This document shows positions 8,892-18,643 of a stretch of DNA of 64,000 bases, in pieces. The position numbers and the translations under genes are program-made. Below the pieces are notes generated by a model. The model was not told where the DNA came from. It did not search any database and worked only from the letters and a program-made list of their open reading frames with translations. Source of the DNA: Methanohalophilus profundi. GTDB taxonomy: Archaea; Halobacteriota; Methanosarcinia; Methanosarcinales; Methanosarcinaceae. The stretch lies in contig NZ_QBKB01000002.1 in the NCBI RefSeq assembly GCF_004137855.1, positions 75,855 through 139,854 of the forward strand. The letters run 5' to 3'. Numbering within the stretch: the first letter of the stretch is position 1; each line of letters begins with the position of its first letter.

Positions 8892-10018
8892 GTGACCCAA
8901 GAACTTTTGATCTAAATATAGGATATATCCATTTCAAAAATCCAGTCGCCATCGCTCCAATGGCGGGTATTACAGACAGCTCATTCGTAAACAGTTATGG
9001 CAAAAATGCCGCACTTGTGATAATGGGCGGATACAACCTTGATGAGAAAACCAATGCTGCAGCATGTGAACTCATAGAAAGGGGAAGAAAAGAATTCGTA
9101 TCACAGGAGCCAATCGAATATATCACAAAAGAGCTAAATGCCGTTGATTTCGATGGGACAATGGGAATAAACCTGCGCAGCAGTGAACTTAAACCCTTAC
9201 TTGATGTGGCGGGAATCATCAGGGACGGCGGTGCTATAATGGAACTGGATGCACACTGCCGCCAACCTGAGATGAAAGAAGCAGGAGTTGGAGAGGCCCT
9301 TATGGAAGACCTCCCACGTCTTACAGAATGGATAAGGCAGATAAAAGAAACTGGTGTCGTACTTTCTGTTAAGATCAGGGCGAACATTGTTGATGATATA
9401 CAACTTGCAAAAGCAATTGAAAGTGCAGGTGCCGATATTATCCATATCGATGCCATGAAAGAAGGTGCAAGTGCCGACCTTGATGCCATACGCCGTGTAA
9501 GGGATGCAACACGTATATTCCTGATAGGCAATAATTCGATACAGAGCTTTGATGATGCAAAGGAGATGTTTTCCAGAGGTGCAGATATGGTATCTGTGGG
9601 AAGACAGGCAATGGACTCCCCGGAAATTATAGATTCCCTTGTAGAGGCTGTTTCTGAATTTCAGGAAATTACCGGCTGGTATAATGCTCCAAAACATATT
9701 TGCAGAGGACAGGGCGATATGCGAGGACTAACGTTCTGTTGCCTCCCGGTAAAGCCCTGTGCTGTAAATAATAAGGCCAAACAACTGGGTTTCAGTCCCC
9801 GGGAATTTGCAAACCTGAAAATGGAATTTGTAAAAGGTACCCCCCTTGAATACGGTGACAGTACCTGCTTTGGCAGTCTTGCATGGTGTTGTAAGATCAC
9901 AAAACCGTGTTTCATGAGAGATGGTGTGCTGGATCTTATAGACCTCTCCCCACAAGAGTACATGAAACTCAAAAAACAAATGGCTGACTACATCCTCGAC
10001 CAAGCCAAAGAAAAATAA
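8892..10018 (+). CDS. methanogenesis marker 9 protein with DUS/DHODH-like TIM barrel
   Basis: The N-terminal 240 residues form a flavoenzyme-like TIM barrel related to tRNA-dihydrouridine synthase and dihydroorotate dehydrogenase (APMAGITD near the start, DIIHIDAMKEG mid-barrel, GADMVSVGRQAM late). The last 110 residues are the Cys-rich methanogenesis marker 9 domain, with HICRGQGDMRGLTFCC, then KPC, and a second WCCKITKPC. The conserved barrel start lies upstream of the first in-frame ATG (8960), and no normal start exists in that frame. GTG 8892 has an AGAGG site and joins the frame if the TTTT run at 8905-8908 were five T. The biochemical role is unknown; the family is tied to methanogens. 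Confidence 0.75.
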
Positions 10019-10028
10019 ACGGTGGGAT

Positions 10029-10949
10029 ATGAACTCCTGTTACAAAATGCAACCCTCTGAAATTGCCCGCAGTGCCCAGCTTGCAATGATACTGGAGGTA
10101 TCGGCATCACCCAAACCCGGAAATATTGACAGGATGCATGATTATGCCGATACCCGCTATGAGCATTTCCTCGCATCTGCAACAGGCGTTTATCCAGTAT
10201 TTGAAAGGGCTGCTTCCGGAAAAGAAAAGATAGGGGAATTGCTTAAAGAAGCTGTACTTGAAAGCAATAAATGGCAAAAGGGGGGAAACACACATTTCGG
10301 TGCTTTCCTACTCCTTCTTCCCCTGGCAAAAGCTGCAGGTCAGCTGAGTCAGGAAAATGAAAAGTTTGATATGAACAAAATCGTTGAGAGAGCCCACTTG
10401 ATAGTTAAACACACAGATGTAGAGGACTCGATTAATTTCTATCAGGCTTTTGGAAAAGCAAATGTCTGCGTACAGGATGTAGAAGATCTTGATCTCAACG
10501 ATTCGGATTCCATCACAAACTTAAGGAAAAATCAAACCAGCCTTTTCGAATTGATGGAAATATCCGAAAACTACGACATGATAGCTAAAGAGTGGACCCA
10601 TGGTTTTGAACTGTGCTGCCGATGCAGCAAACAAATCACTGATCTTATGGAAGGAAAAGGGATTTGTACAGATATAAATTGCTCCATTGTTTACACTTTT
10701 CTCAAGTTATTGTCGAATAATCCCGATACATTCATACAGACTAAATTCAACCGGGAAACTGCAGTAGAGGTTTCAGAAAAGGCAACCGCTATTGTCACAC
10801 AGATAGAAGCATCCGGGTATGAAGCATCCCTTCCTTCAATAATTGAACTTGATGAGGATTTACTCAAAAAGAAAATAAATCCCGGTTCAACTGCAGATAT
10901 AATTATAGGGGGACTTTTCCTTTCAATCATTGGAGGCATGCGGTTTTGA
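10029..10949 (+). CDS. triphosphoribosyl-dephospho-CoA synthase family protein (CitG/MdcB-like)
   Basis: A 306-residue member of the CitG family (PF01874), with conserved ASPKPGNIDR near residue 30 and GGNTHFGAFLLLLP near residue 88. Bacterial CitG makes the prosthetic-group precursor of citrate lyase from ATP and dephospho-CoA. Methanogens lack citrate lyase, so the archaeal substrate must differ. From memory, related genes also sit near tetrahydromethanopterin or methanofuran genes in methylotrophic bacteria, so a C1-cofactor role is an inference. It follows the marker 9 gene by 10 bases and its TGA overlaps the next start. Confidence 0.75.
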   Translation: MNSCYKMQPSEIARSAQLAMILEVSASPKPGNIDRMHDYADTRYEHFLASATGVYPVFERAASGKEKIGELLKEAVLESNKWQKGGNTHFGAFLLLLPLAKAAGQLSQENEKFDMNKIVERAHLIVKHTDVEDSINFYQAFGKANVCVQDVEDLDLNDSDSITNLRKNQTSLFELMEISENYDMIAKEWTHGFELCCRCSKQITDLMEGKGICTDINCSIVYTFLKLLSNNPDTFIQTKFNRETAVEVSEKATAIVTQIEASGYEASLPSIIELDEDLLKKKINPGSTADIIIGGLFLSIIGGMRF

Positions 10950-11572
10950 TGGAAGTTTCAGAACTTGACAAATACGGCATATGCGATGGAATTTCCGAGA
11001 TCATATTGACATCCGGAATAGAATATCCCAATGCTGCTCCAATTGGCCTGATTCGCAAAGATAACAGGGTTTTCATAAGACTTTATAAAGGTTCTACAAC
11101 TTATGAAAATGTGAAACAGGATAAAGTTTTTGCGGCCAATGTGACCTGTGACCCTTTACTTTTTATAAAATCGACTTTTTCCAATCTCGAAAAGGAGAAT
11201 TTCGAATACTATCCCCTGAATTCAACAAAAATACCACTGCTAAAAAATTCAGCCAGCAGTGTTATTTTCAGATGCGGTGAAATAAAACATACAGAGCAGG
11301 CTATGACAGCAGAAATCATTCCAATGGATGCAGTGGCCAATGATTATAGACCAAGGGCCATTAACCGGGGCCTTACAGCAGTTATTGAGGCAGCTGTCCA
11401 CGCTACTCGTTATGAATTAACAGGAAATAGTGATTTTCTCGACTTGATTGATAGGTGTCTGGAAACTACCTACAAATGCGGAGGACAGAGGGAAAAAGAT
11501 GCCGCTGAAATCCTCTTAAATGAGATTAATGAAATTAAAAAACGTGTAGCCGGAGGCAAAGACACTGAATAA
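10949..11572 (+). CDS. DUF447 family protein (split-barrel, FMN-binding type)
   Basis: About 207 residues of the DUF447 family, found mainly in methanogens and in bacteria with methanopterin-type C1 metabolism. The early segment EIILTSGIEYPNAAPIGLIR is typical of the flavin-reductase-like split barrel, and the C-terminal third is helical. I use ATG 10949, which shares bases with the TGA of the CitG-like gene; an in-frame TTG sits just before it. The tight overlap suggests co-translation. Function is unproven. Confidence 0.75.
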   Translation: MEVSELDKYGICDGISEIILTSGIEYPNAAPIGLIRKDNRVFIRLYKGSTTYENVKQDKVFAANVTCDPLLFIKSTFSNLEKENFEYYPLNSTKIPLLKNSASSVIFRCGEIKHTEQAMTAEIIPMDAVANDYRPRAINRGLTAVIEAAVHATRYELTGNSDFLDLIDRCLETTYKCGGQREKDAAEILLNEINEIKKRVAGGKDTE

Positions 11573-11576
11573 TTTC

Positions 11577-12028
11577 ATGGAAATTGCCATTGAGCAGGCA
11601 CGACTGGGAATGAGAAACAATCTGGGCGGGCCCTTTGGAGCTGTAATTGTAAAAGATAAAACTGTAATCTCCAGGGCACATAACAGAGTGCTTGATTCTA
11701 ATGATCCCACGGCTCATGCTGAAATAATGGCAATCAGGATAGCCTCGTCAAAGCTGGGAACATTTGACCTGTCTGACTGCGAAATATATACTACCTCTTA
11801 TCCATGCCCTATGTGTATGTCAGCTCTGTACTGGGCACGCATCAAAACGCTTTATTATGGGACAACAACAACCGAGGTAGAAAAAATCGGATTTGACGAC
11901 GGACAGATATACAGGGCCCTCTGTAATGATTATACTGATACAGGAATGAATATGGAAAATATGGACAGCAAAAGTGCCAACAATTGCTGTCCGAATGGGA
12001 AGAAAAAGAAGACAAATATATGTACTGA
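11577..12028 (+). CDS. nucleoside/guanine deaminase of the CDA family (frameshifted near end)
   Basis: A zinc-dependent deaminase with the catalytic HAEI motif near residue 44 and zinc ligands in PCPMC near residue 79. The early NNLGGPFGAVIVKD and late KIGFDDGQIYRAL favour guanine deaminase over cytidine or tRNA-adenosine deaminase. As written the frame slips into unrelated residues after MENMDSK and runs to 12074, into the neighbouring gene. Adding one A to the AAAA at 11970-11973 restores an expected tail (LSEWEEKEDKYMY) ending at TGA 12026-12028, just before the convergent TPR gene. The zinc site is unaffected. Confidence 0.75.
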
Positions 12029-12034
12029 AGATAC

Positions 12035-12919
12035 TCACTCTTTCTCTTCAGCAGGAGTGGCAGGTTTTATGTGATCTTTTGCCTGAGAGTTTTCAGGATC
12101 AAGTTCCAATAACTTTGCAAAGGCTTTGTTGGCCCTATCCTTGTCTCCAGTTTTCAGGTAAGTATTTGCAAGACCCTGCCATATTTGTGGAGATTCTGGC
12201 TCTATATCAATGGCACCATTAAAGGCTTCTATAGCCTCATCGAACCGTTCCAGTTTGAACAAGGTATTACCTTTCCCATATAAAATGCCTGCAGCATCTT
12301 TTTTAAGTTTGGGTTTTGGATTTATGTTCAAAAATGAATATCGTGGAAATGCAAAATCCTTGACATCTGAATGTTGGGCTGCCAGTTCATAACATTCAAG
12401 GGCTTGCGTAAATTCACCATTGTGATAAAGAAGAGTGGCTTTACAATACCAGGCATCTGAGAAAGCATGATCCAGATCCAGACATTTCGAAAAGGATTCA
12501 ATCGCTTTTTGATGCTGTCCTATCGATTGCATTACAAATCCATGTCCAAACCATTTACCGGCATCTTCCGGGTCATCCTCAAGAAAACCATCTATCACTT
12601 CAAGAGCCTCTTCATGCTTTCCCATCTTGTAAAGGACAAAACAACGGCTATAAAGAACATTCTGGCATTTTTTTCTCAAAACGGCCAGGTCATCTTCCAT
12701 ATCATCTTCAAGCTCACTTAATTTATTTTCCAGTTCACCCCATATAGCGGCCGCCTCATTGTATTTATCCAGCGCTTCTTCATAATTGCCCATTTCAAAA
12801 AGTACATATCCATTCCCATAGATTTCTTCACCACGTCTATAAAGAGTTGTGAATTGTTTTTTCCGGGAAACTTTATCGTACCATTTTTTCAGAAAACTCA
12901 TGGCAGTAGAATAAGCCAT
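12035..12919 (-). CDS. tetratricopeptide repeat protein
   Basis: 294 residues made mostly of TPR units. Clear examples are GNGYVLFEMGNYEEALDKYN (about 35), YSRCFVLYKMGKHEEALEVI (about 90), two more through about 175, then GKGNTLFKLERFDEAIEAFN and a final ANTYLKTGDKDRANKAFAKL. There is no signal peptide or enzyme domain, so it is probably a cytoplasmic scaffold for protein interaction. The start could also be the ATG at 12901. It converges on the deaminase gene with a six-base gap once that gene's frame is restored. Confidence 0.8.
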   Translation of the reverse strand: MAYSTAMSFLKKWYDKVSRKKQFTTLYRRGEEIYGNGYVLFEMGNYEEALDKYNEAAAIWGELENKLSELEDDMEDDLAVLRKKCQNVLYSRCFVLYKMGKHEEALEVIDGFLEDDPEDAGKWFGHGFVMQSIGQHQKAIESFSKCLDLDHAFSDAWYCKATLLYHNGEFTQALECYELAAQHSDVKDFAFPRYSFLNINPKPKLKKDAAGILYGKGNTLFKLERFDEAIEAFNGAIDIEPESPQIWQGLANTYLKTGDKDRANKAFAKLLELDPENSQAKDHIKPATPAEEKE

Positions 12920-12965
12920 CTATGTATCATATATCTTTTGTAATATAGGCACATCAAATTTGTAG

Positions 12966-13446
12966 ATGGCAAAAAAAAGGACTTGAGCCGATAATTCACC
13001 ACGATACCGAAATCTTAATTCTGGGGTCCCTGCCAGGAGAAGAATCCCTCAGACAACAAAAACATTATGCCAATAAAGGAAATGATTTCTGGAAACTCAC
13101 AGGTGATGCTATCGGAGAGGAACTTGACAATAAAGAATATCCAGAAAAATTAAGGATTCTAAAAGAACATAAAATAGGCCTCTGGGACGTTTTCAGGGAA
13201 GCAGAAAGAAAGGGAAGTGGTGATTCTGAAATCAGGTATGAGGTTATCAATGATTTTTCCCTGCTTAAAATGATAGCACCCAACATACGTAAAATCCTTT
13301 TTAATGGAAAAACAAGAGCCGGGAAATACGAGTATTTGTTACAGGAAAAGGGATACGATACTGCAGTATTACCTTCATCCAGTGGCGCCAACCGACAAAA
13401 CAGAATTGAAAGAAAAAAAATATGGAAACAGCAATTGAAATGCTGA
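12966..13446 (+). CDS. DNA-deoxyinosine glycosylase, MUG/UDG superfamily (frameshifted at start)
   Basis: The frame 12979-13446 encodes about 155 residues with ILILGSLPGEESL at the start, HYANKGNDFWKL soon after, IGLWDVF mid-protein and a late LPSSSGANR. These are hallmarks of the hypoxanthine-DNA glycosylase branch of the uracil-DNA glycosylase superfamily, which removes deaminated adenine from DNA. No start codon exists in this frame. ATG 12966 followed by eight A (12971-12978) joins it if one A is removed, giving a start MAKKGLEP. The gene is easy to miss. The substrate call rests on family resemblance. Confidence 0.72.
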
Positions 13447-13588
13447 TTCGATACAGTATATTATATAAGTGTTCAGATTCCAATTTTAATAAATAAGATC
13501 AATCAGTAGAAGTGATAACATCGCAACTCCCAATCATCCATCCCCTAAAAATGACAGTTCTTTTTCTGCAGGTATTGACACACCTACA

Positions 13589-16110
13589 ATGAAAAGTGTA
13601 CTTGAAGATATTGTCAATGCAAGCCCTGCAATTGTTTTCGTATGGAAGGAGGAGGACAGGTGGCCTGTGGAGTTTGTCTCGAAAAACATCTCTCTTTTTG
13701 GCTATACTCCCGATGATTTTATATCGGGCGCCTTAAGGTACAGTGACATAATCCATCCGGATGACCTTGAAATGGTAACTGAAGAGGTGGAAAAACATCT
13801 GGAAAGTGGAGATGAACAGTTTAATCTTACCTATCGTGTCCTCACCGGGAAAAAAGATGTACGCTGGGTCGAAGAACGTACCATAATCCATCACAATCCA
13901 GATGACACCTACTATGAGGGAATTATCATGGATATTACTTCCAGAAAGATGGAAGATAAAAAGGTCATTGATGGTGCCCTGGGAATGAAAAAAGCCCTCG
14001 AGACAGTAATCAATTCAAGCCCTGTAATTGTTTTCCTGTGGAGAGCAGAAGATGACTGGCCCGTGGAATTTGTCTCGGAAAACATTACACAATTCGGTTA
14101 TGAAGTTGAAGAATTCACATCAGACAAACTGGTGTACGGTGATATCGTTCACCCTGATGATATAGAGAAAGTGCGCCAGGGGAGGCCCGGTGTGTTGCAG
14201 AGGGTAACAGAGAGTTCGCCAAAGAATATCGTATCCTGACAAAAGATGGATATGTACGCTGGGTGGATGAACGCACAAAAATCCAGCAAAATGATACAGG
14301 TGATGTGACATATCTTCAGGGTATAATTGTTGATATTACAGATAGAAAGAATGTGGAAAATGCTCTCTATCTTGAAGAGAAACGTCATGAAGCTCTTTTA
14401 AAACTATATGCCATGTCTGATTCCTCAATTCAGGAAATTATGGATTATGCGCGTGAACAGGCAGTCTTACTAACTGAAAGCAAAATTGGCTTTCTGGCAT
14501 TCCTGGATGAAACAGAAACAAACTATGCGGTTATTTCCTGGTCAAACGGCAAACAGAGTTCAGACGAAGCTCCGGCAGAGAGCTACAGTATCTGGGATGA
14601 AGCACTTTACCATCGCACACCCATAATGAACAACGAATATTTAGCTGAGAAAGATACTGATCCTAAATTAATCCAGAGAAATCTGAGCGTTCCCATTTTT
14701 GAAGGCGGTAGAATTGCAGGTATTGTGGGTGTTGCCAATAAGGAGCAAGATTATACATCTACAGATGTGAGGCAGTTAAAATTGCTCATGCAGGGAATGT
14801 GGAATATAATCCAGCAAAAAGTGGCTGATGAAGAGTTATACCAATATATGGAAGATTTGAAAAGATCAAGTGAAATAAAATCAGTCCTTTCTGATGTCAT
14901 TAAGAACAGCCCTGCAGTCGTATTCATATGGTGGGCCGAAGAAGACTGGCCTGTTGAATTCGTCTCCGAAAATGTAACACAGTTTGGCTACACTGTGAAT
15001 GATTTTCTGTCGGGTAAGCTGGTCTACGCCGATATCGTACACCCATATGACCTGAAAAGGGTCCAGAAAGAACTTGCAAAAAGAATCGATGCGGGACAGA
15101 CTGATTTCAATCAGGAATACAGGATAATGACGAAATTTGGAGATGTCCGATGGATAGATGAAAGGACTTTTATCAAATATGATGAGGATGGAAAAGTAAC
15201 GTATTTACAGGGTATCATTGTTGACATCACAGAAAGAAAGCATTCCGATGATTTCATGCACCTGCAGTATGATCTTGACAGTGTTCTCAGCTCTGCCACA
15301 TCAAATAGCGAGACATTCAACAGGCTACTGGATCTTGCACTGAAAATCACACCCATTGATTCAGGAGCCCTATACCTTGTTGACGATAAAACAGGAGACC
15401 TGGATTTGGTAGCTCATCACGGGCTGTCTGAGCAGTTTGTGAATAGTACCTCCCACTATGAAAGGAATTCAGTACAGACACGACTGATTATGAGCGGACA
15501 GGCGGTGTATAAACATCATTCCGAACTCAGCGCAATTACCAGCGGCAAGAACCTCCGGTACGAAGGTTTGCATGCTACTGCAATAATTCCGATTAGATAC
15601 CACAGCGAGATAATAGCTGCTCTCTACCTGTCCTCACATTCTGAATATGAAATCCCCGATAAATCCAGACATGACCTCGAAACTATAGCAAAACAAATCG
15701 GGGAAGTCCTATCAAATATGCACAAAGAAGCATCCGCCCAAAAGGAGATCAGTGATTTGCAGATATTGATTGACAATGTAAAAGAAGGGATTGCAGTTAC
15801 TGATAAAAAGGGAGCATTGCTTTATACAAATAAGATACTTGAGAAATGGATAGGATACTCTGCAGATGAACTTAAAAAGATGGAGATTACAGATCTATAT
15901 CCGCTGAGATACAGGCATGTCCTGGATTCCGTAAACAAGCCAATAAACCAAAACCAGGCTTATAGCGAAGATATCAGGCTGCATTCAAGCACAGGGAGGG
16001 AAATTCCCTGCAGAGTAACTTTTAAGAATATAAAATGGAACGAAAAGGATTGCATACTTGGAATCTACGAACATATCAATACTTCAGCAACCTCCATTCA
16101 TAATACATAA
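13589..16110 (+). CDS. multi-PAS/GAF sensory protein (frameshifted)
   Basis: Restored, this is about 840 residues: PAS (residues 1-115), PAS (130-250), GAF (265-420), PAS (430-550), GAF (560-710) and a divergent PAS (720-830). Three PAS units carry the WPVEFVS motif and the RWxxERT end. No kinase or output domain follows. As written, the frame breaks at the GGGG run 14179-14182. One more G joins the two parts and restores the PAS spacing seen in the paralogous units (ARCVAEG aligns with RRCREGY). It resembles the smaller protein at 60-812. The ligand and the partner kinase are unknown. Confidence 0.75.
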
Positions 16111-16182
16111 AGTCCGAAGATATTTATATATTAGAAGGACTATCGTAGTTAAATTCAACAGGGATGACTGCGGAGTGAATTC

Positions 16183-17050
16183 ATGAGTCCTAGAAAAAAA
16201 AGATGAAAAAAAATATACAAAATATGTAGGTATATTCCTTGCAGTAATAATGGTCGGATCAATCGGCATGTTCTTTTTCAGCGGCGGGTCAACCAACAAC
16301 AATAATGAACAATCTGAAAATGCTCAGGTATCTGGTTTTGAGAGTGTGCCGGGTCAACATGTAAGTATTTCCTTCAACTCCGTCCAAGACGGTCTGAAAG
16401 CCACTCCAGAGAATGTTAGCAATGCCATGTATATAGATTTTGCTTCCACTTATGTAAAAATGTACACTAATGCAAATATTTCAATGTACAATAACTTTTA
16501 CAAATCAAATGTTACAAAAATGTATATTGCTGGATATGGAAATTCCTCACGGATAGAAATGCACGATATAAATCCACAAATCGTGGCATTTCCTTATTAT
16601 ACGACACCTAAAACCTATAAAGGATATCAACCTCTTTTATTGAATCAAGGGACTACAATCATTGGAAACCCAATTCTCATCGGGGATCAGCAGAGTGTCG
16701 AGGATACCATTGATGTCATCGAAGGAGATGCTAACTCTAGCCAAAATTTCAAACAAATTTTGAGATTTGCAAATGAAAACGCCCCCATACAACAAATAGT
16801 TGATTTGGATGACGGATTTGCAGATGAATATTATATTGAATGGAATATTGATGGATACAATACTATTAGAAGAACCTTCATTTATGGCAGTCCTACAGAA
16901 AGTACAATGACTAACCTTACAGAAAGAGCTTCTAATGCAAGTCAAAGAGGACTCGAATATAATATCACAAATTACGGAAATATTACCAAGGTGGACATCA
17001 CTGCCAATGCATCTGATTTGGGTGCACTTCGGGGAGAGCCAGCTCAGTAA
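16183..17050 (+). CDS. membrane-anchored extracellular protein, unknown family (frameshifted at start)
   Basis: A short basic N-terminus (SPRKK) leads into one membrane span (YVGIFLAVIMVGSIGMFFF), then an Asn-rich linker and about 220 residues facing outside. The exterior part is rich in Asn/Ser/Thr with many N-glycosylation sequons. ATG 16183 has an upstream GGAG, but its frame meets TGA after the AAAAAAAA run (16193-16200). Removing one A joins it to the long frame. Without repair the first start would be ATG 16250 inside the span. I recognise no family or catalytic motif. Confidence 0.6.
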
Positions 17051-17076
17051 TTTTTCCTTTTATTTTTTTATTATTA
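17051..17076 (+). terminator. T-rich terminator
   Basis: A T-rich stretch (TTTTTCC, TTTTATTTTTTTATT) directly follows the preceding stop codon, as expected of archaeal oligo-T termination. There is no hairpin. Confidence 0.45.
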
Positions 17077-17132
17077 AGTACGACATTGTCTGATTAGATA
17101 AAAAAAAGAAATCGGGATAATGCTGAATAGAC

Positions 17133-18095
17133 TTAATCATTATATTTTTTGCTGAAAAACAACCCCATAATTAATAGAACAAACATTGAAATTCCAAATG
17201 TGAAACCTGGCAATACATTTGATGATTTCTCATATTCTTCAGTTCTATCTAGCATTGATTCATAAAACCACTGAGTATCACTTTCCAATGTATTTTCCAT
17301 TGATTCCCAATATGCTATATTTGACTCTGTTGTGTCTTTTTCATACATTAGAAAAGACAAATCATCACTTCTGTAAGTGTTCCATTCTGATTCACTAATA
17401 CCATAGTTATAATTACTATTTAAGATAGTGTCATAAATTGCAGGAGTTGTTTCGATAGCTTCATTTAACTTCGATAAAGATTGTTTTTCGATGTAGTAAG
17501 CTTGCTTTTCAGCTTCAATAAGATCTTCAGCATCTTGGAGAGTTCCACCCTTTTTTATTCTGTTTTGGATATTAATTATTTCAATGGTCACCTCAACTTT
17601 ATTCTGATATATATTTTTTATAGCAAGAGAAATATCGGCAGCTTCTTGTGCATTTTGCCTTTGTTCCTTTGTAATTGCATCATCTCGAATATCAGTCCAA
17701 AAATTAAAATATGACTCAAACGTGTCAATGTTTTTTCTGTATGTATCTGCATTTTGTATATTTAGACTATAGCTATTTTCGTCAAAAAGATAATAAAGAG
17801 CTAAATCATGTTTTATCAGATATTTTACCGTATTTTCATCTGTAACAAGGTCGCCAGTGTTTGCATCAATAACAATTTGGGATTTTATGCTGTCCGCCTC
17901 ATAAATAGTACAAACATAATACATGTTATTGTTATATTCATAAGGCCCATAGGCTTCACATGTTTCCCCTTCATAAGCATAAGAGGACGCAATATTTGAA
18001 GCTTCATATTCACTTATCTCGGCTGCAATTGCCGGAAAAGAACTCAAAATTAATATAAAGAGTATTATGCTTATTGCTTTCCAAAATTTCATCAA
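17133..18095 (-). CDS. secreted, C-terminally anchored coiled-coil protein (PGF-CTERM-like)
   Basis: 320 residues with a signal peptide (about 1-24, ending PAIAAE). A PepSY-like region of 70 residues comes next (VIDANTGDLVTDENTVKYLI), then a long helical, probably coiled-coil section. The end is LPGFTFGISMFVLLIMG followed by FFSKKYND: a Pro-Gly-Phe motif, one span and a short basic tail. That layout is typical of archaeosortase (PGF-CTERM) substrates of the S-layer surface, an inference from pattern only. AT content is high relative to neighbours. It converges with the surface-protein gene before it. Confidence 0.6.
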   Translation of the reverse strand: MMKFWKAISIILFILILSSFPAIAAEISEYEASNIASSYAYEGETCEAYGPYEYNNNMYYVCTIYEADSIKSQIVIDANTGDLVTDENTVKYLIKHDLALYYLFDENSYSLNIQNADTYRKNIDTFESYFNFWTDIRDDAITKEQRQNAQEAADISLAIKNIYQNKVEVTIEIINIQNRIKKGGTLQDAEDLIEAEKQAYYIEKQSLSKLNEAIETTPAIYDTILNSNYNYGISESEWNTYRSDDLSFLMYEKDTTESNIAYWESMENTLESDTQWFYESMLDRTEEYEKSSNVLPGFTFGISMFVLLIMGLFFSKKYND

Positions 18096-18254
18096 ATCAC
18101 TTCACAAAATATAATAATATAACGTTATTAATATTGCAATATTGGCCATATAAAGTTTTCTATATGATATGTTTTTTCGATAATTTATTTATTGACAAAA
18201 AGCGTTCTTATAAATAAAGTGAACAGTACCAGAAGTTTTATAATCGATAGGCAT

Positions 18255-18479
18255 ATTCAACCCGTAAAGCAGGAGTCCTCTTCCGTGAGGTAGGGGAGGA
18301 ATGCGTCTAATAATTCACAGTAAGGTGTTTATAGATTGCGTGTGTATATAGTAGTATATTATTAAACACAAAACACGGGATTACAGGTATATCCTGGAAT
18401 CTCAGGGGTGCTTGTCAGCCACCCAGACGAATGCTTAATTGACATTCAAGCCCCTTGCCGTAAGGGAGGGGCAGTTGAC
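18255..18479. mobile_element. putative IS200/IS605-derived non-autonomous remnant
   Basis: Two GC-rich hairpins flank about 150 bases of AT-rich, non-coding sequence. The left is 18277-18299 (CCTCTTCC, loop GTGA, then GG..GGGGAGG). The right is 18450-18472 (GCCCCTTGCC, loop GTAA, then GGGAGGGGC), followed by AGTTGAC. Subterminal hairpins of this form, with TTGAC or TTCAA-like tetramers beside them, are what IS605-type ends and tnpB omega-RNA scaffolds look like. No transposase or TnpB gene remains. It lies just upstream of the rpl7ae promoter. Confidence 0.45.
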
Positions 18480-18643
18480 GAAGTGCTATCGAGTTGTCGC
18501 AAGTTATATATGTACCAGTGGCGATTCATACCAAATACTCCAATGAATGTAAACAGTATGGTAGAATTGACCTTTGTTTGCATCTATACAATGAATAATG
18601 ACAAACCGCGGTGTAAACCGTGATTTCGAAGGAGATAGAAATT

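Noticed and set aside
11974-12222. An 82-codon frame after the deaminase
   Set aside because: It runs antisense through the well-supported TPR gene, and the true deaminase tail is in a different frame ending at 12028.
18408-18623. A 71-codon plus-strand frame through the IS605-like right hairpin
   Set aside because: It crosses the hairpin and the rpl7ae promoter, has no ribosome binding site and no family resemblance. It is unlikely to be coding.
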